Assembly (NCBI GenBank): GCA_035315065.1 | Contig: DATFYM010000239.1 | Span: forward strand, 30,349 to 94,348 | Source: DATFYM01 sp035315065 | Lineage (GTDB): Bacteria; Acidobacteriota; Terriglobia; UBA7540 | Direction: 5' to 3' | Length of the DNA: 64,000 bases | Shown: positions 40,121 to 48,817 of the stretch, piece by piece | Numbering within the stretch: position 1 is the first letter of the stretch | Layout of the letters: every line of letters begins with the position of its first letter | Notes under the pieces: model-generated | Databases searched by the model: none | Told to the model about the DNA's origin: nothing | What the model saw: the letters and a program-made list of their open reading frames with translations, nothing else | Program-made: the position numbers and the translations under genes

Positions 40121-42565
40121 TCAGGAAGTCCCTGCTTGTGGTCGATCGAGTTTTTTGACAGAGACAGGGCTCCCCAGCGTAACCAGGACTTCATGACACG
40201 ATCCGGCCACCTGTGGCGGTATCGGACCGCGGACGGTGTTACCATCCAGCGTGATGCTCTTGACCCCTTTTTGTACTCCATCCGGATTCTGAACCGTAAT
40301 AAGGAAAGTGGCGCCTCGCCATTGGCGGCTCACCCGGAACTCCTTCCAGTTGCTCGGTATGCAAGGATCAAAAATCAGTCCGCCAAAGGTCAAACGGATT
40401 CCCAGTATCCAGCGAGTGGCGGCAGTGTAGTTCCAGCCGCCGCTTCCGGTCAGCCACGGGTGCCGGGCGCGACCAAAAGCCGCGTGATCTCTTCCCATGA
40501 TGAACTGGCAGTAAGAATAAGGTTCGGCTTCGCGAATCTCGATGAGGTCGTTCTGGTTGTAAGGCAAGAGTGAATCATAGAATTTCATAGCCCGGTCGCC
40601 GTGCCCCAGCTTGCAATCGGCGATGACGGCCCATGGATTGGGATGGCTGAAAATGGCAGCGTTTTCTTTGATGCCTTTGTAAACCCGTCCCATGAAACCG
40701 ATATCGTCGTCTGGTTTTGAGTAGGCCGGCCAAAGCAAGTGAATGCCGTACTTGGAAAAGAGATGCCGATCCACAGCGTCCATGCAAGATTCGGCCCGTT
40801 CCGGAGAGGCCGCATCCGAAACCACTGCCCAGGCGTTGCTTTCGAGAAAGATCTTGCCTTCGTCGTTCTCACGAGACCCGATCTTCAAACCCTTGGCCGT
40901 GATGCCGCGAAGATACCATTCGCCGTCCCACAGCTCTCTTTCACACGCCGCTTTGACCCTATCGGCCATAGCCGAATACTTCCTGGCATCTTCATCCCGA
41001 CCAAGGTATTCCGCCGCTTCGACGAAGGCTCGCAAGGCCCAGTGATGCATGAAGGCGACCATGGCGCTCTCGCCGCCCCCCAGATTCAGGCAATCGTTCC
41101 AGTCCGCTCGCAACCCCTTGCAGATGCCCGTGGGGCCTACCTGTTGAGCGGAAAAATCGAGCGCGCGCTTCAAGTGCTCATAGACGCTGGCTTCGCCTTC
41201 ATCGGCAAAGGGCACCCCTTGGTCAAAGAAGGCGACGTCGCCCGTCTCTTTCACATACTCACACACCGAGACTACCAGCCAGAGCGCATCATCGGAGCAA
41301 GTATCCTCGAGACCGTGAACGTAGCTCTCCGGTCTCGGGCCAGCCTTGACGGTGGGCGATTTAAATTTCGGAGCTTTCTGCTTCTCCGGATCGAACCAAT
41401 CCGGATCGAAGAGGTGCAGCCCGTAACCTTGGCTCACTTGACCATGCAGCAACTCCAGCAGGCGCTGCCTGCATTTCGCAGGATTGGAGTGCACCACGCT
41501 CATCACGTCCTGAGCGGTGTCGCGGAATCCCAGACCCGTACGGCCACCGACCTCGATAAAGGAGGCGAAGCGCGACCACACGACACAAGTCTCGGCCTGG
41601 TAGAGAGTCCAGGTGTTCACCATGGTGTCCAGGCCGGGATGCGGCGTCTGGCACTGGAACACCTCGAGTTTCCTCTGCCAATAGGACTTCAGGTCCGCCA
41701 AAGCCCGGTCGACATTCGTCAAATTGGAGTACCTGCTCTTGATCTCTTTCCCCTTCGCCCGGGGACCGACTCCCAGCATGAAGACTACGCGTGTTTCCTC
41801 GCCGGGGTCGATCGTCAAGCGCTTGTGCAGGGCTCCGCAATGGTTGCCCCCCAGTTCGGAACTGCCCGAGCATAGCCCCTGCTCGACCGCGATGGGGTTC
41901 GTCTCAGTGCGGTAGTTTCCAAGAAAGGAGTCTCGCATCGTGTCGTAGCTATCGGGGTCGAAGTTCGAGGCGAAGTAATGGAAGGTCCAGGGCTCGTAGT
42001 AGAAGTCGTATTCGATGATGCCATCCTGATAGCTGGACCCGCTGGCGTACAGGCTCATCTGAAGATTCTGATTGTCAATTTCGATGTGATGAAACGAAAA
42101 CTCCAGATAGGAGAAAACGCTGAGGCGGCGCTTTTGGGAGCCGGTGTTTCTTATGGTTACGTCCCAGAGTTCCGCATCATCATCGATCGGGATAAACAGG
42201 GTCTGCTCCGCGTCGAGGTCCCGGTAACTGCAGGAAAACCTGGAATATGAGAGACCATGCCGACACTCATGCCGAGCTTCCGCCAGGGGCTTACCCACAG
42301 GCTGCCAGGAGATCGACCAGTACTCACCAGTTTCATCGTCACGCAGATAGACGTAATGCCCGGGCCGATCCAGAGGAACGCCATTGGCACGGAAGCGGGT
42401 GATTCGCTGATGCTCGGCATTTCTGTAGAATGAGTATCCGCCGGCGTTGTGAGAGATGACCGTACAAAGATCTCTGACGCCAAGATAATTGGTCCACGAG
42501 ACGGGCACGTCGGGACGTTCGATGACGTACTCTCGGTTTTCATTGTCGAAGTGGCCGTAGCGCAA
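40121..42565 (-). CDS. chbP: N,N'-diacetylchitobiose phosphorylase (GH94)
   Basis: Cytoplasmic inverting phosphorylase that splits N,N'-diacetylchitobiose with phosphate into GlcNAc-1-phosphate and GlcNAc. The 814-residue product follows the family from its first residues (RYGHFDNENREYVIERPDVP, VSWTNYLG) with an N-terminal beta-sandwich, linker and alpha/alpha barrel. FRDTAQD (348-353) and KGLRADWNDCLNLGGGES (483-500) carry the catalytic aspartate, probably Asp491. TVISHNAGGYSFY and GSGGWNY regions shape phosphate and sugar binding. Translation starts at TTG 42565, with GGAGGTGA four bases upstream. Last gene of a three-gene operon behind a sugar nucleotidyltransferase/mutase fusion and an AmpG-like transporter. 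Cellobiose phosphorylase is the main alternative; the resemblance I recall is to the chitobiose enzymes. Confidence 0.85.
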   Translation of the reverse strand: MRYGHFDNENREYVIERPDVPVSWTNYLGVRDLCTVISHNAGGYSFYRNAEHQRITRFRANGVPLDRPGHYVYLRDDETGEYWSISWQPVGKPLAEARHECRHGLSYSRFSCSYRDLDAEQTLFIPIDDDAELWDVTIRNTGSQKRRLSVFSYLEFSFHHIEIDNQNLQMSLYASGSSYQDGIIEYDFYYEPWTFHYFASNFDPDSYDTMRDSFLGNYRTETNPIAVEQGLCSGSSELGGNHCGALHKRLTIDPGEETRVVFMLGVGPRAKGKEIKSRYSNLTNVDRALADLKSYWQRKLEVFQCQTPHPGLDTMVNTWTLYQAETCVVWSRFASFIEVGGRTGLGFRDTAQDVMSVVHSNPAKCRQRLLELLHGQVSQGYGLHLFDPDWFDPEKQKAPKFKSPTVKAGPRPESYVHGLEDTCSDDALWLVVSVCEYVKETGDVAFFDQGVPFADEGEASVYEHLKRALDFSAQQVGPTGICKGLRADWNDCLNLGGGESAMVAFMHHWALRAFVEAAEYLGRDEDARKYSAMADRVKAACERELWDGEWYLRGITAKGLKIGSRENDEGKIFLESNAWAVVSDAASPERAESCMDAVDRHLFSKYGIHLLWPAYSKPDDDIGFMGRVYKGIKENAAIFSHPNPWAVIADCKLGHGDRAMKFYDSLLPYNQNDLIEIREAEPYSYCQFIMGRDHAAFGRARHPWLTGSGGWNYTAATRWILGIRLTFGGLIFDPCIPSNWKEFRVSRQWRGATFLITVQNPDGVQKGVKSITLDGNTVRGPIPPQVAGSCHEVLVTLGSPVSVKKLDRPQAGTS

Positions 42566-42615
42566 GAATCACCTCCGGGACGCCGTACGATTTGTTTCGC
42601 TTCATGGGGACTGCT

Positions 42616-44862
42616 TCACTTCCCGGCCTGGGCAAACTGTCGAAGCCAAGCGATGAGTTCTTGGGCTTTGTCTGGAGAATCCGCCTCGACCGTGAGACGC
42701 AGTACCGGCTCGGTGCCCGAGAAACGCAAAAGCGCCCAGTTATCGTTCTCAAGAAGAAACTTCGTGCCATCCATCTGCGAAATTCTCGTGACCTTGTAAG
42801 GGCCGATGGCGTGGCTCGGGTTTTCTTTCACCCGGCGAGGAACGGCGATTCTCATTTCGGGGGTAGCAGGAATACTCTCTTCCAATTCGTACAGCCTTCC
42901 CGTAATCGCATAAATGCGCTCCCGTAATTCCGAAATTCTCTGGCCCGTTCGAGCCAGCATTTCCACGATCAAGGCCGCGGCAAAGATGCCATCCTTGCCC
43001 AGGATGTGGCCGCGAATGGTGAGACCGCCTGACGATTCTCCGCCCAGCACCGCGTGGTGCTTCAGCATGGCGGAAACGACGTGTTTGAAGCCCACGGGAA
43101 CTTCGTAGCACTGCTCCCCCAAGCGGTTCGCTAGCCGGTCCAGCAAATGAGTCGTAGAGAGGTTGCGCACCACCCCGCCTTTTTCGCCCCGCACCTCGTG
43201 TAAATACCAATACAGGAGCAGCAGGATGTCATTGATGGAAATGTATTCGCCGTGTTCATCGACAATGGCAATGCGGTCGGCGTCTCCATCCATGGCCAGA
43301 CCTACGTCGTAACCGCCCTCTTTCATCTGCGAACTCAACATCCGTAACGCCTCCAAATTGGGCGCTGGGGAGCGGCCTCCGAAAAGAGGATTGTGCCGCT
43401 CGTGGATGAAGGTCACGCGGCAGCGGGCTTCCACCAGAACCGTTCCCAAGGTGAGCTGCCCGACCCCATACATCGGGTCGACGATGATTCTCAGCCCCGC
43501 TTTGCGGATCACTTCCAGATCAATCAGCCGCTCGACCGCGTCGACATATTCGTTGGTGAAGTCCCGCTTCTGGACAATGCCGGCTTGCAGGGCCAAGTCG
43601 AGCTCCAGCTTGATCACATCCTGCGGAGTCAACGCATTGGTCGCTGCTTCAATCTGGCGAGTCTCATGATCGAGCAACAATGATCCGTCGCTGTGAAAGA
43701 CTTTGAGGCCATTCCATTCTGGCGGGTTATGACTGGCAGTGACGACCAGACCGTATGCCGAACCCAGAGTCGCCGTGGCATAGGTAATCAGCGGCGTCGG
43801 TGCAGCTTCCGTCAGCAAGATCGTAGGAATATCGTTGCCGGCAAAGACTTCGGAGGAGGCCTCAGCGGCTTGTTGGGAAAGAAAACGGCGATCGTAGCCG
43901 ATGACGACCCCGCGCTTCTCCAATCCCTGACGAGTGATCTCGTTGGCCAGCGCCTGACTGAGCCGTCGAACGTTGTGCAGGGTGAAGCCTTCGCCGATGA
44001 CAGCCCTCCAGCCTCCGGTGCCGAAAACAACCAGGTTCTGTTCTTCCTGTCGGTGTGGGCGATATAACCGCTTCTGCAGAATAAACTCGGCCCGGGCCAG
44101 ATCTGCCGCGGTGTTGATGCCCTGCACTTCGTCCTGATCGTAAAGCTGATAACTCTCGACGCGGAGGCCCGATCGGATGAGCTGGTGGACACAGTCGGTC
44201 AACCGATAGTCACCGTCCAAAGGGGAAGGAGGGAGTTTCTCTAACGCCGAGAAAATGGCCTGGGCATCCACCGCATAGGCGCCCACGTTCAATTCGAGGA
44301 TCTCGCGAACCGCTGCCGACGCTTCCGTGTCCTCGATAATGTCGATGATCTGGCCGGCAGCGTCGCGGATGATGCGGCCGTACGGAAAAGGATGATCGAC
44401 AACGGCGGTGAGCAACGTCAACGATGCTTTCCGCAATCGATGCCGGTTGATGAGCCCTCGAATCGAGTCGGGTCGGAAGAGCGGCGTGTCCCCGTACAGG
44501 ATCAGCAGGTCGCCGCGAAAATCCTTGAGCGCCGTTGATGCCTGCAAAACGGCGTTACCCGTTCCCAGTGGCTGGTCCTGCACCACAAAGTGGTAAATGG
44601 CGCCCAGATGTCCCTGAATCTCGCCGCGTTGCGAACTCACGACGACATAGATGTCCTCTCGCGGCACAACTCGCACTGCATTCTCGATGACGCAATCGAG
44701 GACAGTGCGATCCCCCAAGGGCTGAAGCATCAGAGAACGAGCATCCGGAGTGGCGTCTTTACCTGCGGCGAGAATGACGGCCTTGAGTGGCGTATGCGTC
44801 GGCGGATCCGTGGGTTCTGCTGTCTTTGGAATTGCTGTCTCTCCACCTTGTGCCAATGCCAT
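42616..44862 (-). CDS. Fused GlmU-type sugar nucleotidyltransferase and phosphohexomutase
   Basis: Two-domain protein of 748 residues. Residues about 25-265 match the GlmU uridylyltransferase fold: VVQDQPLGTGNAV, YGDTPLF, PYGRI, ELNVGAYA, GDYRLTD and DEVQGINTAADLARAE. The first loop is unusual (LAAGKDATPDARSLML where GlmU has a GTRM...PKVL pattern). Residues about 278-748 are a complete phosphoglucomutase-type enzyme: FGTGGWRAVIG, the phosphoserine loop TASHNPP (Ser377), magnesium site DGDADR (525-530), GGESSGG and RFSGTEP. Together they could convert GlcNAc-1-phosphate from the next gene's reaction to GlcNAc-6-phosphate or UDP-GlcNAc. ATG 44862 has GGAGAG eight bases upstream. chbP follows after 50 bases. 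Confidence 0.88.
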   Translation of the reverse strand: MALAQGGETAIPKTAEPTDPPTHTPLKAVILAAGKDATPDARSLMLQPLGDRTVLDCVIENAVRVVPREDIYVVVSSQRGEIQGHLGAIYHFVVQDQPLGTGNAVLQASTALKDFRGDLLILYGDTPLFRPDSIRGLINRHRLRKASLTLLTAVVDHPFPYGRIIRDAAGQIIDIIEDTEASAAVREILELNVGAYAVDAQAIFSALEKLPPSPLDGDYRLTDCVHQLIRSGLRVESYQLYDQDEVQGINTAADLARAEFILQKRLYRPHRQEEQNLVVFGTGGWRAVIGEGFTLHNVRRLSQALANEITRQGLEKRGVVIGYDRRFLSQQAAEASSEVFAGNDIPTILLTEAAPTPLITYATATLGSAYGLVVTASHNPPEWNGLKVFHSDGSLLLDHETRQIEAATNALTPQDVIKLELDLALQAGIVQKRDFTNEYVDAVERLIDLEVIRKAGLRIIVDPMYGVGQLTLGTVLVEARCRVTFIHERHNPLFGGRSPAPNLEALRMLSSQMKEGGYDVGLAMDGDADRIAIVDEHGEYISINDILLLLYWYLHEVRGEKGGVVRNLSTTHLLDRLANRLGEQCYEVPVGFKHVVSAMLKHHAVLGGESSGGLTIRGHILGKDGIFAAALIVEMLARTGQRISELRERIYAITGRLYELEESIPATPEMRIAVPRRVKENPSHAIGPYKVTRISQMDGTKFLLENDNWALLRFSGTEPVLRLTVEADSPDKAQELIAWLRQFAQAGK

Positions 44863-44965
44863 ATTCGCATCTCTCCAAATGAACAGCAACTCTCGGGCCT
44901 AAGCGATCCCTTTTCACAAGTACGAGGGCTGGCCAAATACCTGGCCGTACCTATGAGAACGAGAA

Positions 44966-46294
44966 CTAAACCCCGGCCGCCCCAGGTTCTTCAACCGGCG
45001 TCTGCGCCGTTGCCCCGCCTCGAATCGGAATGAAGCGCGACATGACCAGGGCCGGCACCGCAGCGATAATGACCCAGATGAAGAAGTGCGTGTACCCCAG
45101 CTTAGATTGAATCCAGCCGCTCACGGCGCCCGGCAGGATGACTCCAAGATTCATTAGCGAGTTGCCGAAGGCATAGTGGGCTGTCTGATACTTTCCTGGT
45201 GCGATCTCTTGCATCATGAGCAGAATCACACCCACGAAGCCGAATCCGTAACCAAACATCTCGGCACTCATGGCCGCCGTAACCAGGACGGGGTTGGTGG
45301 GTCGGGCCACGCTCAGATACCAGTAGGCGATCATGGGGAGGTTCAAGGTCAAGATGAGCCAAGGCAGGGCGCGTTTGAGCGCCAGCCAGGAGGTGAAGTA
45401 GCCACCGATGACACTGCCGAGAATGAAGGCGCCGCTTCCGAAGGTGCCGTAGATGGCGCCCACTTCCTTGAAACTCAGGCCCAAACCGCCGGCGGCACGC
45501 GCTGCCTTGAGGAACAGCGGGCCCACTTTGATGACTTGGCCCTCGCCGGCGCGGTACAGAAAAATGAAAACGAGCAAATAAAGAACGTTGGGTTTCTTGA
45601 AGAAGGTAACCACGACGTCCCAGAATGTCGAAGCCATTTGATGAATGCTCTCCGAATGGCGCTCTTCACCGCCCCTGGGCAACAGACGCGAATGGTAGGC
45701 GCCCAATCCGACCAGGACCAAGCCCAGACCGCCGAAGACGCTCATCCAGGCGCGCAACGCCGGGGCAGCGACATTCTCCTTGGCGAACCTCTCGATGAGC
45801 ATACCGATCAGCCACAGCAATCCGCCCATCGAAAAGATGCGGGCGAGGTTGTAGAATCCGCCCTGCCACCCCACGTAGGCAGATTGCTCCTTGGGTGTGA
45901 GGCTGGCGATGTAAATGCCGTCGGCGGCGATGTCGTGGGTGGCGGAACAGAAGCCAAGAACGGCGAAGGCGGCCACCGAGTATCGGAAATATCCCGGCAG
46001 GTTCAAGGACAGGGCAAGGAGTACGAGGCTGATTCCGCCGACGAATTCCATGAGGACGACGAAGAACTTCTTCGTCTTATACATCTCCAGCAGCGGGCTC
46101 CAAAGGGGCTTCAGCGTCCACGGCCACGCCAGCAAACTGATGACGAGCGTCGTGATGGTGTTTCTCACGCCCATACTCTGGTAGAAAAACAGGGCCATGT
46201 AGTTCACCGCGTAAAACGGAAGGCCCTCGGCAAAGTAGACGGTAGGCACCCATACCGCTGGGTGAGCGCGAGTGCCTTGGAGGTTCGGAGTCAT
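44966..46294 (-). CDS. MFS transporter of the AmpG/PAT type
   Basis: Inner-membrane permease of 442 residues with about 12 helices. The N-terminal ten helices' pattern (VYFAEGLPFYAVNYMALFFY, ISLLAWPWTLKPLWSPLLEM, FCSATHDIAADGIYIASLTP, and later GQVIKVGPLFLKAARAAGGLG) matches AmpG-like muropeptide/oligosaccharide transporters. In its operon it probably imports chitobiose or another GlcNAc-containing disaccharide. ATG 46294 (MTPNLQG) was chosen; a much longer in-frame extension upstream is antisense to the amidohydrolase gene and has no family similarity. The ribosome site is weak. The divergent amidohydrolase gene begins 264 bases away. Confidence 0.85.
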   Translation of the reverse strand: MTPNLQGTRAHPAVWVPTVYFAEGLPFYAVNYMALFFYQSMGVRNTITTLVISLLAWPWTLKPLWSPLLEMYKTKKFFVVLMEFVGGISLVLLALSLNLPGYFRYSVAAFAVLGFCSATHDIAADGIYIASLTPKEQSAYVGWQGGFYNLARIFSMGGLLWLIGMLIERFAKENVAAPALRAWMSVFGGLGLVLVGLGAYHSRLLPRGGEERHSESIHQMASTFWDVVVTFFKKPNVLYLLVFIFLYRAGEGQVIKVGPLFLKAARAAGGLGLSFKEVGAIYGTFGSGAFILGSVIGGYFTSWLALKRALPWLILTLNLPMIAYWYLSVARPTNPVLVTAAMSAEMFGYGFGFVGVILLMMQEIAPGKYQTAHYAFGNSLMNLGVILPGAVSGWIQSKLGYTHFFIWVIIAAVPALVMSRFIPIRGGATAQTPVEEPGAAGV

Positions 46295-46558
46295 CGGTTT
46301 TCGCTTTCGCTTCTCGATACTATCAGAAGGCTGAATGGCGTTGTTGTTAGGTCGAATACCTTCCCGATATATTTGAGGAGGGCAGAAGGCGATGCGGGTC
46401 AACGAGATTATGCGGGCAACCGGGGTGGCCGTGACCGAGCGCCTGATCGGGCGCGCGCGAATGAGGGTGTCAGGTGGGCCGGAAGGCTGGTAAGATGGCA
46501 CCGTTTGCCCGGGCCGAATCCCGTTCGGCCGGTCCCGAGGCATAGTGAAAGGGGTCGC
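46295..46558. promoter_or_regulatory. Divergent intergenic region, promoters expected but not identified
   Basis: Separates the chitobiose-type operon from the amidohydrolase gene. It contains GCCGAATCCCGTTCGGCC (imperfect palindrome, 46514-46531). No clear promoter consensus seen. Confidence 0.35.
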
Positions 46559-47782
46559 ATGACTTTGATGAAACGCCGAGGGTGGTTGGCACGAATGAAT
46601 GCAATTCTGCTCGCTAGCGGGGTTGCCGCGGATGACGCGGGCGCCGTGAGCGCCGGGCAGCATCAAGAAGCCTCGGACACGCATTGCCCGCTTGCACTCG
46701 CGGACTTTCAGCCGAAGAGTATGCTTCATGTCAGTCAAAGCCGGGTTGCGCGCTCCCGGTTCCCGGTGATCGATATACACACCCACCTTTCGTTTGCATC
46801 CTCGCATCAGAACGGCGTCCCTCTCGGCCAGGAGATGCGGTATCCGGCGGAGCCCGCGGCTTTGCTGCCCACCATGGACCGCAAGAACATTCGGATGATG
46901 GTGAACCTGACCGGAGGGGTGGGCGCCGGCCTCGAAGGAACAGTACGGAAATATTCGCAATTGCACCCCACCCGGTTCGTGGTCTTCACCGAGCCCTGGT
47001 GGGAGCGCTCGAACGAACCGGGTTATGCCCAGTTTCAAGCGGACCAAGTGATGCGGGCGCGACAGGCCGGAGCGCGCGGTCTCAAAGTCTTGAAGGTCCT
47101 GGGACTGTACCTGCGCGAAAACGTCACCGTCGGACCGCTGGTGAAGGTGGATGATCCGCGCTTCGATCCGATGTGGGAAGCCTGCGGGGCGACCAAGATG
47201 CCGGTCGCCATCCACACCTCCGACCCGGAGGCTTTCTTCCTGCCCATCGATCGATTCAACGAGCGTTATGAGGAATTGAACCATCACCCTGACTGGTCGT
47301 TTTATGGCAGGGACTTTCCGAGTAACGCGGAACTTCTCGAAGCACGCAACCGCGTGATCGCGCGGCATCCGGCGACCCAGTTCATTGTTCTGCACGTCGG
47401 GAATGACGCAGAGAACCTCGCCTATGTCGGCGAGTGCCTCGACCGTTTTCCCAACATGCACGTCGATATCGCCGCCCGCGTCGGCGAACTCGGGCGGCAG
47501 CCACGCACCGCGCGGAAGTTCTTCGAAAAATACCAGGATCGCATCCTGTTTGGCACGGACGCGGTTCCAGGTGGGGTCGAGACACCACAGCAGGTCTTCC
47601 TGGATCAACTGTACGAGATTTACTATCGCTTCCTCGAAACGGAAGACGAGTATTTTGACTATGCGCCGGCTCCGACGCCCCCGCAAGGTCGCTGGCAGGT
47701 CTACGGCCTGGGTTTACCGGAAGCCATCCTGCGAAAGGTCTACTACGCGAACGCCGCCCGGTTGCTGGGCCTTGAGATCTGA
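46559..47782 (+). CDS. Exported-looking amidohydrolase (amidohydrolase-2 family)
   Basis: Metal-dependent hydrolase or decarboxylase of the amidohydrolase-2 type, 407 residues. A hydrophobic N-terminus (about 8-30) may be a signal segment, followed by a linker. The barrel begins at FPVIDIHTHLSF (metal histidines in HTH) and continues with MPVAIHTSDPEAFF, FIVLHVGNDAENL and ILFGTDAVPGG (final aspartate). End AILRKVYYANAARLLGLE is typical. GAAAGGGG precedes ATG 46559. Substrate unknown; not obviously part of either neighbouring operon. Confidence 0.85.
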   Translation: MTLMKRRGWLARMNAILLASGVAADDAGAVSAGQHQEASDTHCPLALADFQPKSMLHVSQSRVARSRFPVIDIHTHLSFASSHQNGVPLGQEMRYPAEPAALLPTMDRKNIRMMVNLTGGVGAGLEGTVRKYSQLHPTRFVVFTEPWWERSNEPGYAQFQADQVMRARQAGARGLKVLKVLGLYLRENVTVGPLVKVDDPRFDPMWEACGATKMPVAIHTSDPEAFFLPIDRFNERYEELNHHPDWSFYGRDFPSNAELLEARNRVIARHPATQFIVLHVGNDAENLAYVGECLDRFPNMHVDIAARVGELGRQPRTARKFFEKYQDRILFGTDAVPGGVETPQQVFLDQLYEIYYRFLETEDEYFDYAPAPTPPQGRWQVYGLGLPEAILRKVYYANAARLLGLEI

Positions 47783-47835
47783 GAGCCTTGCGTCCAAGAT
47801 CACTGACTGGGCCGGCGCAACCTGGGTTTGATCTG

Positions 47836-48789
47836 TTACGTTCCAATGACGAGACGATCGATTCGCTTGCTGACGTCACGCAGGTACGGCTCGTCGCCGC
47901 CGTCGATTTCCGTCGTGGCCGTACCGGAATAACCGATCTCGGCGAGCGCTTTGTGCACTTCGCCCCAGTCGATATCGCCATCGCCCAGGTTCACCCAACT
48001 GTAGCCGTCGTCGCGCCGCTTGAAGTCCTTGAGGTGCAACTCGACGATGCGGTTGCCAAGGGTCCTGATCCAGTCCTGCGGGTAACCGTAAAACACGATA
48101 TTGCCTACGTCGAACCAGACCTTGACCCACGGGCTTGCGAACTCGTCCACGTACTTGGCAAACTCGATCGGGCTCAGCAGGAACTTGTTCCAGACCTCCT
48201 CCAGCGCGATGACGATTTTCAGCTCCTCGGCAAGCGGAATCAGTTTGCGGATCTGCTTTTGCGAGCGGGTCCAGGCATCGCGGTAACTCGTCTGCGGGTT
48301 CACGACCGCCGGTACCAGCAGCACCGAATAGCAACCCCAGAGCTTGGCGTTGTGAAGCGAGGTGCGCATGGCGTTCAGACTCTTCTCCACCACCGCCGGA
48401 TCACTGCTGGAGAGCGGCCACTCCCAGTGTCCTTCGTTCATCACCGAATCGATCCTCATCCCTGCCGAGTCGGCAGCCTTCTTGATCTCCTCGGCCTCGG
48501 ATTCCTTGGGCGTCGTGTAAGCCTGCACCGCTTCGAACCCCACGTCGCGCGCCAGCTTGAAGCGATCGGCATAGCTCAGGTCCTTGGGGAGCATTCCCAG
48601 CAGCACACCCTTTTTGATGGGCAAAGGCCCGGCCGCCGCCGCGGGCGGCGCAGCGGATGGCGGGCTCGTGACTCCCGGTTGCAGCCCCCAGCCGGCGAGC
48701 GGGGCGGCGGCGCCGGCCAGTCCGGCGCCGCAGGCCAGGGCGAGCGAGTCTTTCACGAATTTGCGGCGAGACGAATGGTTCTTCATCAT
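47836..48789 (-). CDS. Tat-exported sugar-phosphate isomerase/epimerase-like TIM-barrel protein
   Basis: A 317-residue protein of the AP-endonuclease-2/xylose-isomerase-like barrel family, with a twin-arginine leader (SRRKFVKDSLALACG). Residues 55-300 carry IKKGVLLGMLPKDLSYADRF, FEAVQAYTTPKESEAEEIKK, metal-type residues in ALEEVWNKFLLSP, FDVGNIVFYG, ELHLKDFKR and TATTEIDGG. Family members isomerise or epimerise sugars, often using Mn or Co; Tat export indicates a periplasmic role. GGAGGTCG precedes the double ATG. Last gene in a minus-strand group after the Gfo/Idh/MocA gene. Confidence 0.85.
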   Translation of the reverse strand: MMKNHSSRRKFVKDSLALACGAGLAGAAAPLAGWGLQPGVTSPPSAAPPAAAAGPLPIKKGVLLGMLPKDLSYADRFKLARDVGFEAVQAYTTPKESEAEEIKKAADSAGMRIDSVMNEGHWEWPLSSSDPAVVEKSLNAMRTSLHNAKLWGCYSVLLVPAVVNPQTSYRDAWTRSQKQIRKLIPLAEELKIVIALEEVWNKFLLSPIEFAKYVDEFASPWVKVWFDVGNIVFYGYPQDWIRTLGNRIVELHLKDFKRRDDGYSWVNLGDGDIDWGEVHKALAEIGYSGTATTEIDGGDEPYLRDVSKRIDRLVIGT

Positions 48790-48817
48790 CGACCTCCCTA
48801 TCGGCCTGCATCATCTG

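Noticed and set aside
45176..46558. In-frame upstream extension of the amidohydrolase gene to 45176
   Set aside because: It is antisense to the AmpG-like transporter and has no family sequence; ATG 46559 has a ribosome site.
46295..47686. In-frame N-terminal extension of the AmpG-like transporter
   Set aside because: It runs antisense across the amidohydrolase gene; transporter similarity begins at MTPNLQG.
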